DNA from: J027 sp965215855 | Lineage (GTDB): Bacteria > Chloroflexota > Anaerolineae > Aggregatilineales > J027 | Direction of reading: 5' to 3' | Assembly (NCBI GenBank): GCA_965215855.1 | Contig: CBDCER010000003.1 | Span: 1,116,001-1,180,000 of the forward strand | DNA length: 64,000 bases | In this document: positions 1 to 10,600 of the stretch, in pieces | Position numbering within the stretch: position 1 is the first letter of the stretch | How the letters are laid out: each line of letters starts with the position of its first letter | Notes under the pieces: model-generated | Database searches by the model: none | The model's input: only the letters and a program-made list of their open reading frames with translations | What the model was told of the DNA's origin: nothing | Program-made: the position numbers and the translations under genes

Positions 1-1187
1 GGCGGGTTAGGAAAGCGTAATGGATCTCCTAGATTGCGGGGGGTCAGGCTTTCCACCACGTCCATCCCGTCGGTCACTTCGCCGAAAATCGTATATTGAC
101 TGTCCCATTCGGAGATAGCGGATAGCGTAATCAAGAATTGGCTACTGGCTTGATCCAATTCACCGGGAGGATGCGACATCGCCACCAATCCTGCCCGATC
201 AAATGTCAGCCCATTATCATGTTCGCTGGAAATAAAATAGCCAGGGTTGCCACGTCCGGTCTCACTGGGATCGCCCGCTTGAGCATAGAATCCCGCATTA
301 ACCAGGAAAAACGTGGTGTCATCAAACCAGCCTTGCTCGGCTAGAAACACGAAATTGTTGACCGTGATAGGCGCAGTTGTCTCGAACAAATCCATGTGAA
401 TTTCGCCCTTGTCGGTCACAATCACTGCTTTATAGTCGCGCTCAGTGTCAATGGTCATCGGTGGCACTTCCTCAAAATGACGCTGGGCCAGCAATGCCAG
501 TTGCACAGCTCCATTCAGACCAAAGAGATCATCGCGGTCTGTCAGAAGTTCACCATTAATCAGCAGTGTGGGGTTACCAACAATACCCAATTCTTCAGCT
601 TGTTGCTGATATTGCTCGATGAGGGACAGATAGCGTTCGTCCTCTAATGCAGCCTGAAACGCTTCGACATCCAGCATGGCACTTTCGGCGTGGTCAATCA
701 GCCAACCGTAGAATGCTTCGGATGATAGCCCAGTCCATTCCGCCTGAGTGGTGAACAAGATAGCGTGCATATCCCAGAAACGCCCCTGAGCAGCGGCGGC
801 TTCGCTGGCTTGGAATGCCAGTGCAGAATTGTCGTTGCTCTGGGTATCAGGCAGGTGTCGCCAGATCAAGCGCAAATCAGCGGGATATTCGCCCTGCAAA
901 ATCTCCAAATCGCGGGCATAGCGAGCGCCACGCGCCGACTGAAAATCGCCATACATGATGATCGTCACGAAAGCGTCATCCGGCCCCAGAATATAATCGC
1001 GCATTTCGATGGCTGTATTCCCCGGGGGGGATGTTGTGGCTGTTTCACCGACAGTGTTGGTTTGAGCCGTGGCGAGTGCGGGCGGCGGGGCAGTGGACTG
1101 AGTAACTTCCGCTAGTGGGCCATTCGGTTCATCATCTGAGCAAGCGACCAATATCAGCAGAATCAGTAATAAGGCGTAGTTTCTCAT
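1..1187 (-). CDS. Lipoprotein: DsbA-like thioredoxin fold fused to cyclophilin-type PPIase (3' end outside window)
   Basis: The reading frame starts at the ATG at 1187 and runs off the window start, about 395 residues. A lipoprotein signal ends in LVAC with Cys16, followed by a low-complexity linker. Residues about 60-230 resemble the DsbA/thioredoxin family (YGDF near the active site, GNPTLLING near the end). The rest is a cyclophilin domain (VIVTDKGEI, TVNNFVFLA, GDPSETGRGNPGY, SQFLIT, FGEVTDGMDVV). The position where DsbA proteins carry CxxC reads QSARGARYA, so both redox cysteines are absent. The ATG overlaps the stop of the upstream glycosyltransferase by 4 bp (ATGA), indicating translational coupling. 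A likely role is an extracytoplasmic folding factor or chaperone; redox activity is not expected. Confidence 0.85.
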   Translation of the reverse strand, partial: MRNYALLLILLILVACSDDEPNGPLAEVTQSTAPPPALATAQTNTVGETATTSPPGNTAIEMRDYILGPDDAFVTIIMYGDFQSARGARYARDLEILQGEYPADLRLIWRHLPDTQSNDNSALAFQASEAAAAQGRFWDMHAILFTTQAEWTGLSSEAFYGWLIDHAESAMLDVEAFQAALEDERYLSLIEQYQQQAEELGIVGNPTLLINGELLTDRDDLFGLNGAVQLALLAQRHFEEVPPMTIDTERDYKAVIVTDKGEIHMDLFETTAPITVNNFVFLAEQGWFDDTTFFLVNAGFYAQAGDPSETGRGNPGYFISSEHDNGLTFDRAGLVAMSHPPGELDQASSQFLITLSAISEWDSQYTIFGEVTDGMDVVESLTPRNLGDPLRFPNP

Positions 1188-2332
1188 TCAGCCCCCATCA
1201 CATTTTCATAGACTTCACGGGTTTGTTGAGCAGTATTGCGCCAGGAAAACTGTGTCGCCCGGCCACGGCCTAGGTTCGAGAGATGGTCGCGCAAATCATC
1301 CTGCACCATCACGGCCAATATCGCAGCCCCCAACGCCCGTGCATCATCAGGATCGACCAAATAGGCCGCGTCACCTGCCACCTCGGGAATAGACGAAGCA
1401 TTAGCAGCGACCACTGGCGTGCCGCAGGCCATTGCCTCCAAGACTGGCAGGCCGAAGCCTTCATAGTGACTGGGAACAACGGTGACGGTCGCCATGCGAT
1501 AAAGGGCTGGCTTGTCCGCCTCATCTACTTCGCCCAGCCAGACGATATAGCGTTCAACATCTAGTTGTTTCGCGTATTCTTGCAAATCAGGGAAACGTGG
1601 GGATGATCTCCATCGTGGGATGCGACCAGCCAGCACCAGCGGAACCTGCTCACTCAGACTCGGGCCGGCATATGTCCAGGCCAGCAAGAGGTTATGAACG
1701 TTTTTGCGGATATCGAAACCACTGATGTAAAAGGCATAATCATCAGGTAGGCCATACTTCTCACGCACAGCTTCATCGTTTTCACTGCCAATTTTTGGGT
1801 GAAAACGCTCATCAACCGCCAGGTGGGTCACAGTGACTTTTTCAGATGGAATGTCCAAGTGTTCCACAATATCGGTTTTGCTGTCATCGGAAAGTGTCAA
1901 AATATGAGCCGAGCCTTTGGCGGTGGCTGCCACGAGGCTGGTGTAAAACTTTGTGAGGACACCGCCGCGATATTCCGGCAACAGCAAAGGAATTAAATCC
2001 AGCACCGATGTCACAAGGCGGGCCGGTTTGCTGTTCAGAGGACCGCCCCAATAGGGGACATGCGCGATGTCGGCCTCAATGTGTCGCACGATGGCCGGGA
2101 AACCGCGCTGCTCGAACCAGACTTTGCCCAATTTGCTCCGGAAGCGTGTTTTGGCACGAGCCAAACTGACATTAGGTGGCAGTTCTTCAATTTCTCGCAC
2201 ACGCTCCGGCACAACCAGGGTCATCACCAAATCGGGGTCAAGTTCCTGTAAGGCCCATAATAAATTGCGGATATATTGTCCGCTGCCGACATAGGGCTGA
2301 TCCCAAAACCAACCATTAATCGCGACATGCAT
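1184..2332 (-). CDS. Glycosyltransferase family 4 (GT-B fold)
   Basis: This 382-residue protein has a C-terminal GT4 signature (EGFGLPVLEAMACGTPVV, then SSIPEVAGDAA) typical of retaining GT-B glycosyltransferases that use nucleotide-sugar donors. The N-terminal acceptor domain begins MHVAINGWFW and contains the SGQYIRNLL loop. The start ATG overlaps the stop of the upstream GT-C gene by one base (TGATG), and the 3' end overlaps the downstream lipoprotein by 4 bp, so it belongs to a tight operon with galE. Assembly of an envelope or extracellular glycan is the likely role; donor and acceptor cannot be deduced. Confidence 0.9.
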   Translation of the reverse strand: MHVAINGWFWDQPYVGSGQYIRNLLWALQELDPDLVMTLVVPERVREIEELPPNVSLARAKTRFRSKLGKVWFEQRGFPAIVRHIEADIAHVPYWGGPLNSKPARLVTSVLDLIPLLLPEYRGGVLTKFYTSLVAATAKGSAHILTLSDDSKTDIVEHLDIPSEKVTVTHLAVDERFHPKIGSENDEAVREKYGLPDDYAFYISGFDIRKNVHNLLLAWTYAGPSLSEQVPLVLAGRIPRWRSSPRFPDLQEYAKQLDVERYIVWLGEVDEADKPALYRMATVTVVPSHYEGFGLPVLEAMACGTPVVAANASSIPEVAGDAAYLVDPDDARALGAAILAVMVQDDLRDHLSNLGRGRATQFSWRNTAQQTREVYENVMGAE

Positions 2333-4272
2333 CAGCGTATTATCTCCAGATTAGCTGTCCAGACCATTTCACCATCTACCGCAAAATTGAAAATCCCGCT
2401 CACCATTCGCACACCATCGAAGAGACCGACGCTGACTGCATAAGGGCCGCTGCTGTTGGTGGGTATGTCGAGCGTCAATTCCTGCAACATCCAATCCCCG
2501 ACCTGCCAGGTATCGGACGGGGCACGCACACCATCAACAATCAGGATACGATCACCGTTGCCATCAAATACATGGTTGAAAGGCACGAAATTCCAGCTCG
2601 CTTGGTCAGGATACAGGTTATCTACACGCCAATAGGTTCGCAAGTGCGTCGTTTGACCTGGTCGCAATGGCTCCTGCAAATGCCATCCTGTAAAACTCAC
2701 GCCAATATCGGATGAAATTTCGGCAGACTGACGCGGTGTGAAACGTTGGTGTACCTGCCAGACTGTCACCCGTGTACCATCATCCAGATAGCGGAATGGA
2801 TACCGAGCGATTGTACCATGCAAAATAGGAACCAAGACCTCGCCAGGACGATCCACAACCACGTATAGTCCCCCCTGACGTGGAATCATGACCATTTGAT
2901 CAAATTTTTCGCTGCGGACGACGGGCATGATGCGTCCGGCTATGACAGAGGGCGTCCATTCGTCGAAGGGTGTATAGACTACCATGCCATCCTCATAACC
3001 GGACCGAATATCGTGGCCGATAGCAATGGCTTCCGCCAGGGGCAGTGTATAGTAGTGTTCGCCAGGCGCGGCGGCAGTTTCCTGGGCAAAACGGATCGAA
3101 TTGAGACCATTCACCAGACCTGTAAAAACCAGCATACTGACTATGACCCGGATGCCGATTGGGGAGGTCAGCAACGGTTTCAGTGCCCAGGCTGCCAGCC
3201 CAAATCCAGCCGGAACACTCAGGATCAAATAGAATGGATGCACCTGCCGGGAAGAATAGCTCATCAGCATGATAGGCAATAGAAACCAGATCAGCAGAAT
3301 CAAGCTAACCTCACGTTCAAGACTACGCCGGACAATGCTATACACAGCTTTGACAATACCGAGCGATAGAATCACAGCCCAAAATATATGCACAACCTGG
3401 CTAATATCGGCCCGCGTCGCAGCATCATCCACCGGAGCATCGACGCCCCGTGCAGCGGCATACTCCCAACCCGTCACCAGTCGCACAGCATGAGATAATG
3501 CCTCATCTGTCAGATGAGAGTCACCACTGAAAAAATTATCTATCCGCCAACGAGTATCTTCCCACTGACGGATCAGACCGATACCATAGAGAGTCAGCAG
3601 TATGGCAATCACACCGAGGCCAACAATCAGGGTACGCCAGGGGATGCGTCGCCAAAACAGCAGAATAAGCAAACCGACGGGGGCGAATATAGCATAAGCC
3701 AGCAGATAAGTATTGGCGAAGATGGCAGATCCGGTGAGAGCGATCAACAGGCGACGTTCGGGATGGCGTGTCTGGCGGGTCAAGACAGGAACCAGCGCCC
3801 AGAAAATCAATGCCACGAAAAACGGCATCAAGCTTTGTACCCACGTCCGGCGGCTGTCTTCGATCAACCAGGGACTGACGGCCATCAATGCTGAAGCCAC
3901 TAAAGCAGCCCGCACGCCAATTAGACGCACCAATCCACGATAAGCCAGCCAGATTGCAAAACTATTGAGGGTTAAAGTCACGATAAAAGCGGCCAGGGCC
4001 ACTCGTGCCAATCCGATGAACGGCAGAAAGATGTAGCCTGTTAGCGGAGGATTGGCGAATAAGACCGATGTTCCCTGCCCAACCAGGGGGAATTTTGCAT
4101 TATCGAGAGTATTGAGCGCCTGCCAGACGGGATATACCTGGTCGATGTTGAATTCGATATCGCCCAAGCGGTGAAAGCGCAACCAGGTTCCGACCAATAG
4201 AATGACCGTCAGCGCCACAAGTTCCCTGTGTGACGCTGAACGAGTGCCGATGATGCGGATTTTATTGAGCAT
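2332..4272 (-). CDS. Polytopic membrane glycosyltransferase-like protein (GT-C type)
   Basis: The N-terminal two thirds consist of about ten hydrophobic helices with an early acidic loop after TM1 (RLGDIEFNIDQVY), as in ArnT/PMT-like GT-C enzymes that take sugars from polyprenyl-phosphate carriers. The C-terminal part (roughly residues 430-646) is soluble and probably an extracytoplasmic beta-sandwich. A longer frame opens at 4416, but it overlaps galE by 155 bp and encodes a non-membrane Arg/Pro-rich stretch, so I chose the ATG at 4272 (MLNKIRIIG), which overlaps the galE stop by only 11 bp. It sits between galE and a GT4 gene in an operon. The exact substrate is unknown. Confidence 0.78.
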   Translation of the reverse strand: MLNKIRIIGTRSASHRELVALTVILLVGTWLRFHRLGDIEFNIDQVYPVWQALNTLDNAKFPLVGQGTSVLFANPPLTGYIFLPFIGLARVALAAFIVTLTLNSFAIWLAYRGLVRLIGVRAALVASALMAVSPWLIEDSRRTWVQSLMPFFVALIFWALVPVLTRQTRHPERRLLIALTGSAIFANTYLLAYAIFAPVGLLILLFWRRIPWRTLIVGLGVIAILLTLYGIGLIRQWEDTRWRIDNFFSGDSHLTDEALSHAVRLVTGWEYAAARGVDAPVDDAATRADISQVVHIFWAVILSLGIVKAVYSIVRRSLEREVSLILLIWFLLPIMLMSYSSRQVHPFYLILSVPAGFGLAAWALKPLLTSPIGIRVIVSMLVFTGLVNGLNSIRFAQETAAAPGEHYYTLPLAEAIAIGHDIRSGYEDGMVVYTPFDEWTPSVIAGRIMPVVRSEKFDQMVMIPRQGGLYVVVDRPGEVLVPILHGTIARYPFRYLDDGTRVTVWQVHQRFTPRQSAEISSDIGVSFTGWHLQEPLRPGQTTHLRTYWRVDNLYPDQASWNFVPFNHVFDGNGDRILIVDGVRAPSDTWQVGDWMLQELTLDIPTNSSGPYAVSVGLFDGVRMVSGIFNFAVDGEMVWTANLEIIR

Positions 4273-5272
4273 CTTCCGAGGATTGATAACCCTGGGGGTG
4301 GGATTGATGCCAGGCCCAGGCCGCGGACATGATGTCTTGCAGCGCCGGGAAGCGCGGTGTCCAACCCAATTCGTCATTGATGCGTTCCGAGGAAGCAACC
4401 AGGATAGGAGCATCACCAGGACGGCGGGCGGTCACTTCGGCAGGAATGGCGTGTCCGGTTACAGTGCGAGCCACGTCAATGACTTCTTTGACACTGTAGC
4501 CCTGTCCATTGCCTAGGTTATAGGTCATGGATTTGCGTTCATCCAGGGCTTCAACTGCCAAAACATGCGCTGAGGCCAGATCTTCGATGTGAATATAATC
4601 CCGGATGCAACTGCCATCGGGGGTAGGATAATCGTCACCGAAAACTTTGATGTCGTTTCGTTGGCCTAATGGGACTTGAAGCGTCAGGGGGATAAGATGC
4701 GTTTCGGGCTGATGCGCCTCGCCACGCAGTGCCTGGCCGCTGCCATTCAGCATGGCTCCGCAAGCATTGAAGTAACGTAATACGGCAAATTTCAATCCGC
4801 ATTGACGATGATACCAGCGGATCATCTGCTCAATCATCAGCTTGGTTTCGCCATAGACATTGCTGGGACCAAGCGGGGCATTCTCATCGAGCGGCGCATC
4901 CTGGCTAGCGTAGACGGCGGCGGTCGATGAAAAGACGAGACGCAGGACACTGTGCCGCTGCATGGCATCTAGTAGTATGTGGGAGTTGACTACGTTGTTC
5001 TGGAAGTATTTGCCAGGCAACTGCATCGACTCGCCCGCTTCGATAAAGGCAGCAAAATGGGCAACTGCATCGAAATGAAAGAACTGGAACAATACATCTA
5101 GTGCCGCCTCGTCACCTACATCACCTCGAATGAAGCGTGCCTCGGGAGGCATCGAATCGTGATGGCCCCGCGACAGGTTATCGTAAATCGTCACTTCATG
5201 TCCGGCAGCCAGAAAATGGGCGGCGGTCGCTGATCCCACATAACCCGCGCCCCCAACAACCAAAATGTGCAT
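4262..5272 (-). CDS. galE: UDP-glucose 4-epimerase
   Basis: This 336-residue extended-SDR enzyme interconverts UDP-glucose and UDP-galactose. The NAD-binding motif GGAGYVG is at residues 7-13, the FSSTAAVY segment holds the catalytic Ser/Thr, YGETK holds the Tyr and Lys, and RDYIHIEDLA and YNLGNGQGYSV are typical of GalE. A strong ribosome binding site (GAAGGAG) lies 6 bases before the ATG. The length is normal for bacterial GalE. It is the second gene of the minus-strand operon and probably feeds UDP-galactose to the two glycosyltransferases downstream. Confidence 0.95.
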   Translation of the reverse strand: MHILVVGGAGYVGSATAAHFLAAGHEVTIYDNLSRGHHDSMPPEARFIRGDVGDEAALDVLFQFFHFDAVAHFAAFIEAGESMQLPGKYFQNNVVNSHILLDAMQRHSVLRLVFSSTAAVYASQDAPLDENAPLGPSNVYGETKLMIEQMIRWYHRQCGLKFAVLRYFNACGAMLNGSGQALRGEAHQPETHLIPLTLQVPLGQRNDIKVFGDDYPTPDGSCIRDYIHIEDLASAHVLAVEALDERKSMTYNLGNGQGYSVKEVIDVARTVTGHAIPAEVTARRPGDAPILVASSERINDELGWTPRFPALQDIMSAAWAWHQSHPQGYQSSEDAQ

Positions 5273-5293
5273 AAAATTCTCCTTCGTGTTGAT

Positions 5294-6037
5294 TCATCCG
5301 TGCAAATAAGTACACACTACCGAGCGCATGTGCTGATAAGCCGCAGCTTCGGCTTCTGCCAGTCGTGCCTGCGAGAAATAATCCCATAGCTTCGATTGCA
5401 GCTTAACTGGCGATTCGAGCAACGCTGCCAATTCTGCCTGCGCCATCGGGATTGTGCGTCCTAAAATATCTGTCGTGAACGGCACACCATCTGGTGCAAT
5501 CTGGCCCGCCACCAGTTGTCCCCAGGCGACAATGGCCTCGTCTGATAGAAAAGGCAACCAATCTTGGGGTTGTGTTTCAGATAACGCGACATGATACGAT
5601 GTTGGCAACACCGCATAATCGCGCCCATCTACGACCCCCACGAGCAGCACGATAACCAGTTGTCGGACGGTGCGTGATCCCCAATGCTCGGCCAAACGAA
5701 TTGGCATGATAACGCGCTCGCACCATACTTCATCCATTGCCAAATGCCCCAGATACCCGGCGATAAATGCAGCGTGTGCAGAGTCATTCACTGTCACCAG
5801 TTCAGGATAAGATGCGAATAGTACATCTTCAGCCGGAGGATCAACCTTTGGGGTATATTCAAAGAAATGTGTATCGCTGCGTTTGAGACCACTCGCTTTC
5901 GAGTGCGCGTCGGGCGCGATGCTCCCCAATAAGAATGCCCCCCAATGCTGTTCCAGGAGTGCCCGCTGGTTGGGAAGCAGTCCAGAATCAGCCAATAATT
6001 GTTTGGCATTGGCAAGATGTGTAAATGGCGTTGGCAT
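5294..6037 (-). CDS. Zinc-dependent phospholipase C-like protein
   Basis: The family begins with a TPFTHL motif, seen here as MPTPFTHLANA, so I favour the ATG at 6037 (248 residues); 6049 is possible, and the longer frame to 6133 would run into the divergent neighbour. Histidines and aspartates that would bind zinc are spread through FLLGSIAPDAH, THFFEYTP and GYLGHLAMDEVW, matching the zinc-dependent phospholipase C family (PF00882). No signal peptide is visible, so the protein may be cytoplasmic. It lies 21 bp upstream of galE on the same strand and is likely co-transcribed. The actual substrate is unknown. Confidence 0.75.
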   Translation of the reverse strand: MPTPFTHLANAKQLLADSGLLPNQRALLEQHWGAFLLGSIAPDAHSKASGLKRSDTHFFEYTPKVDPPAEDVLFASYPELVTVNDSAHAAFIAGYLGHLAMDEVWCERVIMPIRLAEHWGSRTVRQLVIVLLVGVVDGRDYAVLPTSYHVALSETQPQDWLPFLSDEAIVAWGQLVAGQIAPDGVPFTTDILGRTIPMAQAELAALLESPVKLQSKLWDYFSQARLAEAEAAAYQHMRSVVCTYLHG

Positions 6038-6114
6038 AGTGGCGACCATTCTACCCAGATATTGGGGGGTGTGAAGGCTGAAGTTTGTCGTACAATGGAT
6101 AGTAGAGGTGGAAT

Positions 6115-7455
6115 ATGCGTAGACTAACAACACTCATTGGGTTACTTGTACTGATTTTGCTGTTGGGTGCATCCCAAACACAGGCGGCTGATCCTTATAT
6201 TATGGTGATTGAAGCCGACGGCGCGATTGTGCCCGCCATGGAAAACTATATTGATCGCGCCCTGGACAAAGCAGAGGAAGATGGGGTGGCACTGGTCATC
6301 ATCGAGCTAGACACGCCGGGTGGTAGTGTGGCAACCACGGAAGAGATCATCCAGCGGATACGGGGCGCAGATGTGCCAGTGGTGGTCTATGTGGCCCCAC
6401 GCGGTGCGATGGCAGCCTCGGCGGGCGCGTTGATTACGGTGTCAGGACATGCCACCGCCATGGCACCTGAAACCGTTATCGGAGCCGCCAGCCCGATCAA
6501 TAGCGATGGCAGCGATCTGAATGAGACTGCCGATCAAAAAGCCAAAGAAATCTTGACGGCCAATATGCGGGCACTGACTGAGAATCGCAGCTCGGCAGCT
6601 CAGGAAGCAGCAGTGGCTATGATTACGGATGCTACGGCGTTGACGGTCGCCGAAGCACACGGCATCGGCCTGATCGACTACATTGCCTCCAGCAATAGTG
6701 ACCTGATTGCTCAGATGGATGGGACAACGCTGCAAGTGGGTGAAGAAGCGGTGCAATTATCGCTGGCAGGCTTGGAAACCCGCGTTGTGGGCATGTCGTT
6801 CATTGAACAATTGCTACTGATCTTGACTAACCCCACGCTGGTTTTCATGCTTCTTAGTACGGGCGTGTTGCTCATCATCATCGAAATGCGTGCGCCGGGT
6901 GGTTGGGTAGCCGGAACCCTGGGTGCAGTGATGCTATCACTATCGTTGTATGGTCTGGGCGTGTTGCCAGTCAACTATCTGGGTTTGGTCTTTATTGGCC
7001 TGGCATTCACGTTGTTTTTGATCGAGATACAGATACCGGGCACACAGGGCACATTGACGGCGGCAGCGGCAGTTTGTCTAGCGATTGGCGGACTGATTAT
7101 GTTTAACAATGCCAGGGTCGCCCAATTTGGCAGGATTTCAGTGGTATTCATCATCGCACAAAGCGCGGCGCTATCTGTCCTGGGTTTTGTCCTGATGACC
7201 TGGCTGGTGCGCACACTCAAGCACCAACCCATCACCGGGCACGCAGGCATGATTGGCATGATTGGCGAAGTTCGCAGTAGTCTGGAGCCACAAGGTATGG
7301 TCTTCGTCAATGGCGAACGGTGGCGAGCGCAGACGGTGGGCGGTTCGCATGTTGCAGCCGGTGACTTTGTGCGCGTGGTGGAGATGCACGATCTCATTTT
7401 AGAAGTTGAGCCAGTAGATCCGGTTGATTTACCGAATAAGAAGAAACGCCCCTGA
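6115..7455 (+). CDS. NfeD-family membrane-bound serine protease (ClpP class)
   Basis: This 446-residue protein has a signal peptide (1-24), a ClpP/crotonase-like protease domain, several membrane helices (about residues 235-365) and a C-terminal OB-fold NfeD domain (GMIGMIGEVRSSL... GERWRAQ). The catalytic dyad is recognisable as Ser102 in AASAGA and Lys142 in DQKAKE, forty residues apart as in NfeD-type proteases. TPGGS precedes the active site. In other organisms these proteins cleave stomatin-like partners in membrane quality control; no stomatin gene is adjacent here. It is divergent from the phospholipase-like gene and followed by a hairpin. Confidence 0.92.
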   Translation: MRRLTTLIGLLVLILLLGASQTQAADPYIMVIEADGAIVPAMENYIDRALDKAEEDGVALVIIELDTPGGSVATTEEIIQRIRGADVPVVVYVAPRGAMAASAGALITVSGHATAMAPETVIGAASPINSDGSDLNETADQKAKEILTANMRALTENRSSAAQEAAVAMITDATALTVAEAHGIGLIDYIASSNSDLIAQMDGTTLQVGEEAVQLSLAGLETRVVGMSFIEQLLLILTNPTLVFMLLSTGVLLIIIEMRAPGGWVAGTLGAVMLSLSLYGLGVLPVNYLGLVFIGLAFTLFLIEIQIPGTQGTLTAAAAVCLAIGGLIMFNNARVAQFGRISVVFIIAQSAALSVLGFVLMTWLVRTLKHQPITGHAGMIGMIGEVRSSLEPQGMVFVNGERWRAQTVGGSHVAAGDFVRVVEMHDLILEVEPVDPVDLPNKKKRP

Positions 7456-7465
7456 TAAAACACCT

Positions 7466-7493
7466 GGCCCTGTCTTGTTTTTGAGATAGGGCC
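7466..7493. terminator. Hairpin downstream of the NfeD-type gene
   Basis: A 10-bp stem (GGCCCTGTCT pairing with AGATAGGGCC, one G-U pair) with an eight-base loop lies 11 bases after the NfeD stop. The run of T after the stem is poor (TCTATAT), so it is a possible but not ideal intrinsic terminator. Confidence 0.55.
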
Positions 7494-7603
7494 TCTATAT
7501 TCAGCTTCGCAAAAAATTCACATATTCTTCCCCGCATAATTCCCACGCCCGTAGTATTATTAAGTGGAGTCTGATTCAATTTTTGCCGGAGACAAGAGAT
7601 ATT

Positions 7604-10600
7604 ATGGAAAATCTTAGTGGAACCGTTATTCGTGGCTACGAATTACAGGGTTTATTAGGCGAAGGTGGTTTTGGAGCGGTATATCGTGCCTATCAACCCG
7701 CTATCAAGCGATATGTCGCTTTCAAAGTGATCCTCCCCGAATATGCCAACAATCCAGAGTTTATCCGCAGTTTTGAATCGGAAGCGCAGATCGTCGCTCG
7801 CCTGGAGCATCTGCATATTGTCCCCTTGTATGACTTCTGGCGTGAGCCAGATGGAGCTTATCTAGTAATGCGTCTGTTGCCCGGTGGTAGCTTGCGGCAA
7901 CTGATCGAAAAAGGGCCAGTCGAGCCATTGAAGATAGCACGTATCTTGGATCAGACCGCGTCGGCGCTGGCAGTCGCTCATCGCAATAAAGTCATCCACC
8001 GCGACATCAAACCCGACAACATCTTGCTGGATGATGAAGGCAATGCTTTTTTGACCGATTTCGGTATCGCCAAAGACCTCGAAGAATATGATGATGATGA
8101 TGATGGTTTCGCAGATGATTTGACCGGGTCGCCGCACTATATTTCGCCAGAGCAAGCCCAGCAAGAGCATGTCTCGCCGCGGTCGGATATTTATAGCCTG
8201 GGGATTGTGTTATTCGAGATGCTCACGGGATCAGCCCCTTTTGCGGGTAATACAACCATGATGGAGCTGATCCTCAAGCAGATCAATGACCCCTTGCCAC
8301 CCTTGTCAGAAGTCGATCCCGACCTCCCCGAAGCATTCGATCTCATTATTCAGCAAGCGACCGCCAAAGACCCCGATGCCCGTTATTCTGATGCACTCAG
8401 TTTTGCCCGCGCTTTCCGGCGGGCGATTCCTGGGCAGGTGGTTGCTGAAGAAGCTGTAGCTGAGAAAGTTGAAGTTGACGAAGCCGAATCCGGTATCGAA
8501 TTGACCGACCTGGTCGTGCCCAGCGTTGAAAATCCCTATAAAGGGTTGCGGGCCTTTGAGGAAGCCGATGCTGATGATTTCTTCGGGCGTGATGAATTGA
8601 TCCAGAGCCTGACTGAGCGCATGAAAGAGCATCGCTTCCTGGCCGTCATTGGCCCCAGCGGGAGCGGTAAGTCGAGTGTGGTCAAAGCGGGTTTGATGCC
8701 AAAACTGCGCCAGGGTGCGTTGCCAGGTTCCAAACGCTGGTTTATCGCAGAGATGGTTCCGGGATCCAATCCGTTTATTGAACTGGAATCGGCCCTGCTA
8801 AGCGTAGCAGTGGGCAAACACGCTAATCTAGCTCATCAGCTTCGACAAAATGAAACAGCTCTGCTGGAAACTGTTGAGAAGGTTTTGCCTGGTGAAGATT
8901 CACAATTACTGCTGGTTATTGATCAATTTGAGGAAACATTTACGCAATCGGATGACGAAGAAAGCCGCGCCATGTTCCTCAACAATCTGTTGGTGGCAGT
9001 CACCAATTCCAACACGCGTCTGCGCATCATCATCACTATGCGAGCCGACTTTTATGATCGCCCACTGCAATATGCTGGTTTTGGTGAACTGATTCGTCGC
9101 CACAGCGAGGTTGTGCTGCCGTTGTCGCCGGAAGAAATGGGCGAGACAATCATTAAACCAGCTGAACGTGCTGGGCTGAACGTGGAACCGGCATTGGCAT
9201 CGGCCATCATCACCGAGGTCAGTGAGCAACCCGGCGCACTCCCATTATTGCAATACGCATTGACGGAAGTTTTTGAACGTCGCAAAGGTGACACACTGAC
9301 TTACGCTGCTTATCAGGAAACGGGCGGCGTGCTTGGGGCGTTGGCTCGCCGTGCTGAGGAAATCTATGTGCAACTTGACTCGGTGCGCAAGGAAATCGTG
9401 CGCCAAATGTTTCTACGGCTTGTCACATTGGGCGAAGGGACAGAAGATACCCGTCGCCGCATCTCACAGACAGAAATCTTGTCGATCAGCAACGACGAAG
9501 AGGCCGCTAACGACGCACTGGGAGTTTACAGCAAATATCGCCTGCTGACTTTTGATACTGACCCCGTGACCCGTGTGCCGACGGCTGAAGTGGCCCATGA
9601 AGCCCTGATCCGTGAATGGCAACGTCTCCGCGAGTGGCTAGATGATAGTCGTGATGATGTGCGTGTACAGCAACGTCTCTCGCATTCGGCGACGGAGTGG
9701 ATCAACCAACGACGTGATTCGAGCTTTCTGGCGAGCGGAATGCGTCTGAACCAATTTGCGGCACTTTTGCAGTCGGGGAATATTACCCTGAACGAGGATG
9801 AGCAAGCCTATACTGAGGCCAGCGTGGCGGAGCGTGATCGCCAGATAGCTGAAGAAGAGGAGCGCCGCGCTCGTGAACTGCGCTTGGAACGTCGTGCCAA
9901 ACGATTTTTGCAAGCCGTGGTGGGCGTGTTTGTGGTAGCAACGATTGTGGCAGTTATTCTGGCAATAACCGCCGTCAGTGCCCGCAATGAAGCCCAGGAA
10001 AACGAGGAAATCGCTCAACAGAACGAAGCTACTGCTGTCAAAGAATCCGAACTACGAGCGATTGCGGAGGCCGAAGCAGTTGAAGAACGTAATCAGGCAC
10101 TCATCGACAGTTCGCGGACACTTTCGGTTATTGCACTACAACAGCTGGATATAGACCCAGTCGCCAGCACCATTCTGGCGCTGCGTGCCCTGCCCAGTGA
10201 TGCTACACCACGTCCCTATACACCAGAAGCCGAATTTGCCCTGAACCAAGCCATGCAACTTAGCCTGGAGCGCGTCTATTTGGCTCCATTTGCGAATGGG
10301 CCTATCCAGGCAGCAACGTTCGGAACCGATCAAATTGCATTGGGGGGTACAGGACTGGCTTTGACATCGTATGATTTGGATGGGACGGTTGTGCTGACGG
10401 GCCATCCTAACGGTGTGTATGGTGTTCACTGGTCGGATGATGATCGCCTGCTGAGTTATGATCCATTCGTCGTCCATGTTTGGGATGGAGAAGACATCGC
10501 CGCCAGTTTTGAAAGTGAAACTTCTATCGCCTGTGCAGATTGGCAGCCTAGCGGATCATTGATCATGGTATGTGCCGGAACCGATGTGCAGATCTGGTCA

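Noticed and set aside
4273..4416. N-terminal extension of the GT-C membrane protein
   Set aside because: It overlaps galE by more than 140 bp in a different frame, and the encoded Arg/Pro-rich segment is not membrane-like; ATG 4272 fits better.
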